Of a stretch of 12,991 nt of DNA, positions 5,416 to 11,611 are shown piece by piece. A program made the position numbers and the translations under genes. The notes below the pieces were generated by a model, which saw only the letters and a program-made list of their open reading frames with translations, ran no database searches and had not been told where the DNA came from. Numbering within the stretch: the first letter of the stretch is position 1; every line of letters starts with the position of its first letter. Source of the stretch: AcAMD-5 sp044343935 (GTDB taxonomy: Bacteria > Actinomycetota > Actinomycetes > S36-B12 > UBA5976); NCBI GenBank assembly GCA_044343935.1, contig JBIJDU010000031.1:1-12991 (forward strand), read 5' to 3'.

Positions 5416-6450
5416 ATGGACCCATCCCTTAAGCCGATACTACGAAATCCGTCCGCAACTGCATTACGTGATCCACGTTGCATTCAAGTTGGCATCGATC
5501 CCAACCACTCACTGCTGCTAACTGGTGAAGTATCCCAAATCCGACAATTCTTAAATCTGCTAGATGGCAATCACGAGGTAGCGGAAATGATAAGCAAATT
5601 TCCGTTTGCCCAGATAGCAATATCTCAGTTATCAAAACGTGGTCTGTTGGAGACTCAACTACTAGATCATCAGATCACAGCATCACTTACCCCAGCACAA
5701 AACTACGATCTTCTGATCAGTCAACGCAGCCATCAAGCCGCAATAGGAAAAATGGATTTTGCACCAACTCGCATCCAAAACCTAGCTAACAGTTATATCT
5801 GGCTGGCTAATGCTGGGCCTGCTGCTGCGTTGGCTGCGATCTATCTCGCACAATCACAAATTGGCCGGATAAAGCTTGATGCGATTGCGGAATTCAAACC
5901 AACCGATTTGCCTAATTGGCTAGATCGCAATGGCCAAGCAGCAGATTCACTAATACATCAACTTGAGATGAGTTCCGCGAATCTGAAGTTAACCCAGCCT
6001 GCAGGGAAGCCCAATCCAGATCTAGTTATTTTTACTGATCAACCTTGGCAAACGCCTGAGATTGCTGCTGACTATTTGAATCGTGGCATTGCTCATTTAG
6101 TTATTCAACCCAAAATTTCTGAGGTGACAGTTGGACCTTTGGTAATTCCTGGAAAAACTAGTTGTCTTTACTGTGCCGAACAGCAATTGCTCAATGTCGA
6201 TAAAAGTTGGTCAGTAATGCGCAATTTAATCGGACAACACGAACACGATGAGACTGATTGGCTGCTGCTAAATCTTGCCGTTAGCTATGCGATTGCTCAG
6301 GTAGTTTCTGCTATTGGTATAGGTGACTTAAGCCGCAGTGAATTAGTCAATACCCGATGGCGATTTCGGTTACCCGGTCCTCGAATCGAATCAGCACCCC
6401 AACCAGTGAATATGTTTTGTAGTTGCCAATGGGGGCTGATCACCGCATAG
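5416..6450 (+). CDS. ThiF/E1-like protein of the TOMM cyclodehydratase type
   Basis: The protein has 344 residues from ATG 5416; its start MDPSLKPILRN resembles the homologues' MHPxLKPxLR. It corresponds to the ThiF-like gene that stands beside an ABC1 kinase in many actinobacteria (Rv3196 in M. tuberculosis). Residues 30-85 resemble the N-terminal peptide-binding wHTH-like part; residues 120-340 resemble an E1 (ubiquitin-activating-like) fold. Four cysteines suited to a structural zinc are present: C250 and C253 (SCLYC) and C335 and C337 (CSC). The glycine-rich nucleotide-binding loop expected near residue 131 is degenerate (NAGPAAA), so adenylation activity is doubtful. No precursor peptide, YcaO or dehydrogenase gene is nearby, so a role in making a thiazole/oxazole peptide is unsupported. 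The next gene follows after 41 nt, probably in the same transcript. Confidence 0.8.
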   Translation: MDPSLKPILRNPSATALRDPRCIQVGIDPNHSLLLTGEVSQIRQFLNLLDGNHEVAEMISKFPFAQIAISQLSKRGLLETQLLDHQITASLTPAQNYDLLISQRSHQAAIGKMDFAPTRIQNLANSYIWLANAGPAAALAAIYLAQSQIGRIKLDAIAEFKPTDLPNWLDRNGQAADSLIHQLEMSSANLKLTQPAGKPNPDLVIFTDQPWQTPEIAADYLNRGIAHLVIQPKISEVTVGPLVIPGKTSCLYCAEQQLLNVDKSWSVMRNLIGQHEHDETDWLLLNLAVSYAIAQVVSAIGIGDLSRSELVNTRWRFRLPGPRIESAPQPVNMFCSCQWGLITA

Positions 6451-6491
6451 TTGCAGGTGCGCAGATTGCTGTTTGCCCCCAGAATCAGCCA

Positions 6492-7832
6492 GTGTCCGAT
6501 ATTCCACGCCGCACCTTTACTCGCACTGCCCGATTGGCATCTTTACCCATCGGTGCCGTGAGTCGCTCTGCTGCCAGTTTTGGTAAAAGACTAACTGGTG
6601 TTTCGCCTGAGCAAATCGCAGCTGAGAATCAAGCTCGCACAGCAGAGCAGTTGTTTCGAGTGCTGGGTGAACTTAAAGGTGGCGCCATGAAAATCGGCCA
6701 AGCACTATCAGTAATGGAAGCTGCCTTTCCAGAGGATGTAGCAGCCCCTTATCGAGCATCGCTAACTAAATTGCAAGATTCAGCACCGCCGATGTCAATG
6801 TCCACAGTTGCTAATGTGATGACAACTGAATTTGGTAAAAATTGGCGCGATCGATTTCAGGAATTCTCCGAAACGCCAGCTGCCTCTGCCTCACTAGGCC
6901 AGGTACATCAAGCAATTTCTAAAGATGGTCGGAAGGTTGCAGTTAAGGTGCAATATCCAGGTGCTGATAAAGCACTCCTTAATGATTTTGAGCAAGCAGT
7001 TCGATTTGCCCGCATCGCACAGCCAATTGCACCTGGCTTGGATTTCAAATCATTAATGGATGAAATGCGAAAAGTACTGGCAGAAGAATTGGATTATTTC
7101 CGAGAAGCACAAGCGCAACGAGTTTTCGCCCTCAGCTATGACGGCGATGCAAATGTCAAGGTTCCTCACATCTTGGCCGCAACCGCACACGTTTTGATCT
7201 CGGAGTGGATTGATGGCACCCCGCTATCCAAAGTGATTGAGTCTGGCAGCAAAGCAGAGCGCGATCGTGCTGGTGATCTGTATCAAACATTTTTGCTGTC
7301 TGGACCTTCTCGAGTTGGAATGCTTCATGCGGATCCGCACCCAGGAAATTTTCGAATTACACCCGATAACAAGTTAGGTGTTCTGGATTTTGGTGCAGTT
7401 GCTAGATTGCCCGAAGGCTTTCCTCCAGCGATGGGACAGCTACTGGCAATTGCGATGACTGGAGATGCCGATCGCGTGATTGAAGTTATGCGAGATCAGA
7501 ATTTTATTTTGCCTAACGTTGATGTCAGTCCAACTGCCGTACTGAATTACCTATCCCCATTTACGGAACCTGCGCAAGCCGATAAATTTGAATTTAATCG
7601 CGATTGGATGCGAGAGCAATTTGGCCGTGTTAATGATCCACGCAATCCAGATTTCTCCACCGGAATGAAATTGAATTTACCGCCACAATACGTATTGGTT
7701 CATCGAGTTTGGCTTGGTTGTATTGGCGTGCTGAGTCAGCTAAATGCCGAAGTTAGAGTAAGGGCTGAAATTGAGCGCTCTATGCCAGGCTTCACCGACT
7801 ACTTTGACAACAGTGCGGCCAAATCGGTTTGA
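6492..7832 (+). CDS. ABC1 family (UbiB/ADCK-like) atypical kinase or ATPase
   Basis: The protein has 446 residues from GTG 6492, chosen because homologues begin (V/M)SDxPRR; a longer reading from 6423 would overlap the previous gene and lacks family similarity. Hallmarks of the ABC1 family are all visible: the K67-x-G-Q70 motif in LKGGAMKIGQALS, an alanine-rich loop (AASASLGQVH, 130-139) in place of the P-loop, K152 in VAVKVQYPG, ELDY at 199-202, HADPHPGNF at 279-287 and the metal-binding DFG at 299-301. The family includes UbiB and COQ8, which support quinone synthesis. The actinobacterial branch (Rv3197) has no settled substrate. No membrane helix is apparent at the C-terminus, unlike UbiB. 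Its tight coupling to the E1-like gene suggests a shared process. Its 3' end overlaps the helicase gene by 34 nt. Confidence 0.92.
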   Translation: MSDIPRRTFTRTARLASLPIGAVSRSAASFGKRLTGVSPEQIAAENQARTAEQLFRVLGELKGGAMKIGQALSVMEAAFPEDVAAPYRASLTKLQDSAPPMSMSTVANVMTTEFGKNWRDRFQEFSETPAASASLGQVHQAISKDGRKVAVKVQYPGADKALLNDFEQAVRFARIAQPIAPGLDFKSLMDEMRKVLAEELDYFREAQAQRVFALSYDGDANVKVPHILAATAHVLISEWIDGTPLSKVIESGSKAERDRAGDLYQTFLLSGPSRVGMLHADPHPGNFRITPDNKLGVLDFGAVARLPEGFPPAMGQLLAIAMTGDADRVIEVMRDQNFILPNVDVSPTAVLNYLSPFTEPAQADKFEFNRDWMREQFGRVNDPRNPDFSTGMKLNLPPQYVLVHRVWLGCIGVLSQLNAEVRVRAEIERSMPGFTDYFDNSAAKSV

Positions 7833-9538
7833 TATTTTTCAACTTTAGCCTGCGTAATGCCAGCAATTCCAATCGCCAACGACTGGGCTAAATCACCAAC
7901 TTCTGCGATGGCTCGCAACGTGGCATCAGTGAAGATAAGGAACTCTGCTACTTCCTCATGTCGAGCCTGAACGGTTCGCCACTCGTACAGTTTCACTAAC
8001 AACTCTTTTTCCACCCAAGGCGCACAGGCATCACATCGCACTGCTGCAATTTCTACCGCTGTAACTAATCCTTTTTGACAAAATCGACAACTAACCACTC
8101 TGGGCTTTATTGATCTTTGCGCTGATGACTCGAACTTAGTCACTTTGGAATCCTTAGTGACCAAATCTGTTGTGGTGTCAGCAGCAATAGTGCTTAAAAA
8201 TTCAGATGGACCCCGGTCCCTGGAGTAACTAAGAAGTAATTTGTCCGCAGCTCGAGTTAGTCCCACATAAAATAATCGCCGCTCTTCAGCGTATTGATCA
8301 GCAGAGAGCGCAATACCAAAAGCTTGATAAGGCATCAACTGGTCATTTACTCCCGCCAGCACAACAGCTTTCCACTCCAGACCCTTGGCGGAATGAATTG
8401 TCATTAAATCAATCCCGCCGCGCTGCTGTGTCAGATTTGTTGCCAGTCCTATCTGATTAAGTGCGGTATCAATGACCGGCAGCTGGGCATTTAATCTAGT
8501 CAATACAGCGATCTGCGATAGTGGAATGCCCGAGCTAACCTGATTTGAGATCCAAGTGGCAATAGCAGTTGCTTCAGATTTCACATCAGCTGCTGAATTA
8601 ATCTCAATGCTGCCAGGAATATCACGCTGACTTACAGTTGGAATTTCAGCAAAACTATTTGCAGCGTGCACAATTGCTGGTGCAGATCGATAACTTCTAG
8701 TCAACTTTGCCACCGTTGCATTACCGAAGCGTTGCTGCAAATCGATTAAGAAACTTGAGTTTGCACCAGCAAAACCATAGATTGCTTGACCTGGATCACC
8801 AACTACACATACTGAATCTCGGCCAGCCCACCATTGATCCAATAAATGCTGTTGTGCGGGAGAAATATCCTGGTACTCATCAACTGTAAAGTGCTGATAC
8901 CGATTAGTAAAACTTGCCGCAATTCTAGGTTGATCTTCCATCATCGCAGCAGCCAACAAAACAATATCTGATAAATCACACTGATGATTTGCAGTTAACA
9001 TTTGATCGTAACTCTGCATTACTTCTGAAATACGACTTGCAGTCAACTGGGCAGTTATGCTGCGGGAATTCGCATAACGCGAATAATCTTCAACAGAGTA
9101 ACGCATTGCTTTAGTCCAAGAAATCTCAGCAGCTAGATCTCGCACTAATGCTCGCTCTGGTGTCAAACCGTGTTTTTGTATTGCTCGTTCGATAATTGCG
9201 TCGATGTTATCACAAATTGATGGTGGCGCACCACCAATAATTTCCGGCCAGAAATATTGAACTAACTGAAATGCGGATGCGTGCAAAGTTCTTACCTGAA
9301 CGCCAGATACGCCCAACTGCTGCAGCCGGGCTTTCATCTCGTTTGCCGCTCGAACGGTGAAAGTTACTGCCATCGTGGCATCTGCTTGATGTGCGCCAGT
9401 TGAGACGGCATGTGCAATTCGATGAGTGATGGCTCTGGTCTTACCCGTACCTGCCCCGGCCAGCACAATCACTGGGCCAACTACCGAGGTAGCCACCGCA
9501 TGTTGCTCAGGATCAAGATGGGCCAACAAATCAGTCAC
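7799..9538 (-). CDS. uvrD2: UvrD2-type superfamily 1 DNA helicase, compact form with HRDC domain
   Basis: This 579-residue ATP-dependent 3'-5' helicase of DNA repair starts at GTG 9538 (MTDLLAHLDPEQ). Helicase motifs in order: Q12, Walker A GAGTGKT (28-34), Walker B DEYQD (220-224), motif III GDPGQAIYGF (247-256), motif IV YRS (283-285), motif V TIHSAKGLEW (380-389), motif VI EERRLFYVGLTRA (418-430). A tetracysteine site follows (C484, C487, C502, C505), then an HRDC domain (about 515-575, with FTDATLRAIAEV and GITQAKVEKY). Tetracysteine plus HRDC identifies UvrD2 rather than UvrD1 or PcrA. Mycobacterial UvrD2 is about 700 residues. The shortfall here lies mostly between motifs IV and V, only 94 residues, so the 2B subdomain is essentially missing. 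No Shine-Dalgarno sequence precedes the GTG. Confidence 0.93.
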   Translation of the reverse strand: MTDLLAHLDPEQHAVATSVVGPVIVLAGAGTGKTRAITHRIAHAVSTGAHQADATMAVTFTVRAANEMKARLQQLGVSGVQVRTLHASAFQLVQYFWPEIIGGAPPSICDNIDAIIERAIQKHGLTPERALVRDLAAEISWTKAMRYSVEDYSRYANSRSITAQLTASRISEVMQSYDQMLTANHQCDLSDIVLLAAAMMEDQPRIAASFTNRYQHFTVDEYQDISPAQQHLLDQWWAGRDSVCVVGDPGQAIYGFAGANSSFLIDLQQRFGNATVAKLTRSYRSAPAIVHAANSFAEIPTVSQRDIPGSIEINSAADVKSEATAIATWISNQVSSGIPLSQIAVLTRLNAQLPVIDTALNQIGLATNLTQQRGGIDLMTIHSAKGLEWKAVVLAGVNDQLMPYQAFGIALSADQYAEERRLFYVGLTRAADKLLLSYSRDRGPSEFLSTIAADTTTDLVTKDSKVTKFESSAQRSIKPRVVSCRFCQKGLVTAVEIAAVRCDACAPWVEKELLVKLYEWRTVQARHEEVAEFLIFTDATLRAIAEVGDLAQSLAIGIAGITQAKVEKYQTDLAALLSK

Positions 9539-9544
9539 TGGCCG

Positions 9545-9550
9545 AGCGTA
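9545..9550 (-). promoter_or_regulatory. -10 box TACGCT for the helicase gene, leaderless spacing
   Basis: TACGCT on the minus strand (9550-9545) fits TANNNT. Its last T is 7 nt before the G of the GTG at 9538. There is no Shine-Dalgarno sequence and no clear -35 hexamer. Confidence 0.35.
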
Positions 9551-9596
9551 ATCGGGTTCGCAACTTGGCCCGACAGGCGGATTGTGCTGAACTATC

Positions 9597-9602
9597 TAGA
9601 CT
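9597..9602 (+). promoter_or_regulatory. -10 box TAGACT for the mycoredoxin gene, leaderless spacing
   Basis: TAGACT fits TANNNT and its last T is 7 nt before the A of the ATG at 9609. There is no Shine-Dalgarno sequence. The gap of 70 nt holds both this and the divergent helicase promoter. Confidence 0.4.
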
Positions 9603-9608
9603 CTGGTC

Positions 9609-9845
9609 ATGACCTTAACTATGTACAGCACCCAATGGTGCGGCTATTGCCAGCGACTTAAGGCACAGTTGGATCGCGCTGGAGTCCCTTACACGGAAAT
9701 AGATATTGAATATTCGCCCGAAGCGGCGCAATATGTTGAAAGCGTTAACGGCGGAAATCAGACCGTTCCCACGGTAGTACTCCCCGATGGCAGAGCAATG
9801 ACTAATCCATCAATTAATCAACTGCTCGATGCGTTAGGGTCGTAA
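9609..9845 (+). CDS. mrx1: Mycoredoxin (actinobacterial glutaredoxin-like protein)
   Basis: This 78-residue protein has the thioredoxin fold with a C11-G-Y-C14 active site in the setting TQWCGYC, typical of mycoredoxin-1. Mycoredoxin reduces mixed disulfides between proteins and mycothiol. The cis-proline loop TVPTV (52-56, Pro54) and the NGGNQTVPTVVLPDG / TNPS segments match the family from end to end, and the length is normal. It is cytosolic. The gene stands in the same place as Rv3198A, between uvrD2 and nudC. Its presence predicts that the host makes mycothiol, though no mycothiol gene is in the window. The 3' end overlaps that of nudC by 12 nt in convergent orientation. Confidence 0.93.
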   Translation: MTLTMYSTQWCGYCQRLKAQLDRAGVPYTEIDIEYSPEAAQYVESVNGGNQTVPTVVLPDGRAMTNPSINQLLDALGS

Positions 9846-10742
9846 CCAACTAGTTGGAAGTTCTTGCCCATACCATTCTTCAATTAATGCTCGAGCAATT
9901 GAAATTTTTGACGGAAGTTTTAGCAAACCTGATTCGCATTCTGATTTAAGTTCTGCTCGGGTAAACCAGCGCACTTGCGAAATCTCATAGCCATCAGCCA
10001 CTGCATTTGTAGTTTTCGTTTTAACCTGATAACCCAACATCAATGAAGCTGGGAATGGCCAAACCTGTGAGCCACGATATTTAATATCTTCATGCTTTAC
10101 CACTACTCCTGCTTCTTCTCGCAATTCTCGGATCACGGTCATCTCAGCTGATTCGCCTGCTTCAACAAAACCAGCAAAAGTGGAATAAAAATCGGACGCC
10201 CAATCAACTCTGCTCCCCAGTAGTGCACGATCCTGATCATCTACAACTAAACAGATAATGGCTGCATCAGTTCGGGGATGGTGCGAGATCTGACAGGTGT
10301 CACACTTCCGAGTCCAGCCAGCAGTTTCTACTTTGGTTTCACTACCACAATTGGCACAGAACTTGTTTTTCTTGTGCCAATTAAAAATTGCTGTACTAGT
10401 GACCAATAATCCAATTTCTAAATCTGACAAATAATTGCCGGCTTTTCGCAAGTCTTCCCAGTTCTCAGGCGCATCAGATTCATCCAATACCGCAAGATAT
10501 GCGATTGAATCTTGATCAATACCTAAATCCACCCAAACCAGATTTGGATCCATTTGATTTACGCTGCCAAATTCCAATGCGCCTGCCGAAACTGAAACTT
10601 TGCCATTTTTAACCTGTAATACTCTGGTGCGCGGGTCTAACTTAACCGCTTCCCAATCAAGTTCGGTCCAAGTTTCCCGATTGCGCCGTCTAATTTCGGA
10701 TCGGGCCAGGATCAGTGAGGTTAGTAATGGGTCTGAGTTCAT
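9834..10742 (-). CDS. nudC: NAD(H) pyrophosphatase, Nudix family
   Basis: NudC cleaves NAD(H) to NMN(H) and AMP and in other bacteria removes NAD caps from RNA. The protein has 302 residues from ATG 10742; an in-frame TTG at 10769 adds nine unlikely residues. Features in order: a poorly conserved N-terminal domain; a zinc ribbon with C129, C132, C147 and C150; HHPRTDAAII (154-163); a complete Nudix box from G191 to V213 (GFVEAGE...RELREEAGV); and the NADH-specificity motif SQVWPFPAS (225-233), which departs from SQPWPFPxS by one Val for Pro. That proline is usually conserved, so the substitution is worth noting, but catalytic residues are intact. Synteny with Rv3199c supports the name. Leaderless expression seems likely, since the purine-rich GGGGAA is too close to the ATG. 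Confidence 0.93.
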   Translation of the reverse strand: MNSDPLLTSLILARSEIRRRNRETWTELDWEAVKLDPRTRVLQVKNGKVSVSAGALEFGSVNQMDPNLVWVDLGIDQDSIAYLAVLDESDAPENWEDLRKAGNYLSDLEIGLLVTSTAIFNWHKKNKFCANCGSETKVETAGWTRKCDTCQISHHPRTDAAIICLVVDDQDRALLGSRVDWASDFYSTFAGFVEAGESAEMTVIRELREEAGVVVKHEDIKYRGSQVWPFPASLMLGYQVKTKTTNAVADGYEISQVRWFTRAELKSECESGLLKLPSKISIARALIEEWYGQELPTSWLRP

Positions 10743-10749
10743 TTCCCCA

Positions 10750-10755
10750 AGCCTA
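10750..10755 (-). promoter_or_regulatory. -10 box TAGGCT for nudC
   Basis: TAGGCT on the minus strand (10755-10750) fits TANNNT and ends 8 nt before the A of the ATG at 10742, consistent with a leaderless or near-leaderless transcript. No clear -35 hexamer. Confidence 0.35.
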
Positions 10756-10771
10756 AAGCACAAATCCAAGT

Positions 10772-10777
10772 TAGGTT
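10772..10777 (+). promoter_or_regulatory. -10 box TAGGTT for the exo/endonuclease-phosphatase-family gene
   Basis: TAGGTT fits TANNNT. It predicts transcription from about 10784, which is the G of an in-frame GTG. That gives either a leaderless GTG start or an 18-nt leader containing AAGGA before the ATG at 10802. Confidence 0.35.
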
Positions 10778-10801
10778 TGGTGAGTGAGTAAGGACGGCAG
10801 A

Positions 10802-11611
10802 ATGCGCGTTAGTAGTTGGAACATTATGCATGGTATTAATCTGCAACGCCCCACAACTAATGGTTTCCCAAGCATCGATCCAGCAGAACTTGCAGCGGCA
10901 TGTGCTGAAATTTCCACTGACGTGCTAGCGGTTCAGGAATTAGATCAATACCAAGAACGAAGCGGCAATTTGGATCAAGCTGCTTTAATCAGTGAGAAAA
11001 CTGGCTTAAGAAATTACCGATTTACACCGACCGTTTTGGGTAATCCAGACCTAGGGAAGAAGGGCTGGCAGCCAGCAGCTGGATCTGGCTTTGATCAAGA
11101 AAACGCTTCACGCCAGGCACGTTATGGCATTGGGCTGTTTACCAATTATCCAGTTAAGAACTGGTACCAACTTGACCTTGTTGGTGCGCGCGTCACTACT
11201 CCGATTGCAATTCCAGGCGAGAATGGAAAGCCACAATTAATTTGGATCAATGATGAACCACGCGTTGTGCTTGCTGCCGAGCTCGAAACTCAATTTGGGT
11301 CCATTATTGTTGCCACCACTCACCTATCGTTTGTGCCGATTAGAAATTTGCGACAACTGCGCATCACGCTAAAGTGGTTAGCACAATTCCCGCAACCAAA
11401 AGTACTTCTTGGTGATTTGAATCTGCCAGCTCTAGCTATTAAGTATGCAACATCACTTCGTCGGACACCAATCACCCCAACATTTCCAATTGGAAATCCA
11501 AAAGCTCAATTTGATCACATTCTAACTACGCGCGATCTAGTCATTTCTGAAGTATCGACAAAGCAATTGTTAGTGGGAGACCACTTAATGATCTCCGCCA
11601 CGATTAATTGA
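10802..11611 (+). CDS. Endonuclease/exonuclease/phosphatase (EEP) family protein
   Basis: This is a metal-dependent phosphodiesterase of the DNase I-like EEP fold. From ATG 10802, preceded by AAGGA at 7 nt, it has 269 residues; GTG 10784 would add six. Catalytic motifs appear in order: WNIMHG near the N-terminus, the metal-binding glutamate in VQELD, RYGIGLF in mid-protein, TTHLSF, the DxN pair in LLGDLNLP, FDHIL, and the terminal GDH in LVGDHLM. All the expected catalytic residues are therefore present. There is no signal peptide, so it is cytoplasmic. Its substrate (DNA abasic sites, phospholipid, nucleotide or other phosphoester) cannot be told from sequence. In mycobacteria the equivalent position, between nudC and adnB, holds a potassium-channel gene (Rv3200c). 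The 3' end overlaps the next gene by 27 nt. Confidence 0.85.
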   Translation: MRVSSWNIMHGINLQRPTTNGFPSIDPAELAAACAEISTDVLAVQELDQYQERSGNLDQAALISEKTGLRNYRFTPTVLGNPDLGKKGWQPAAGSGFDQENASRQARYGIGLFTNYPVKNWYQLDLVGARVTTPIAIPGENGKPQLIWINDEPRVVLAAELETQFGSIIVATTHLSFVPIRNLRQLRITLKWLAQFPQPKVLLGDLNLPALAIKYATSLRRTPITPTFPIGNPKAQFDHILTTRDLVISEVSTKQLLVGDHLMISATIN

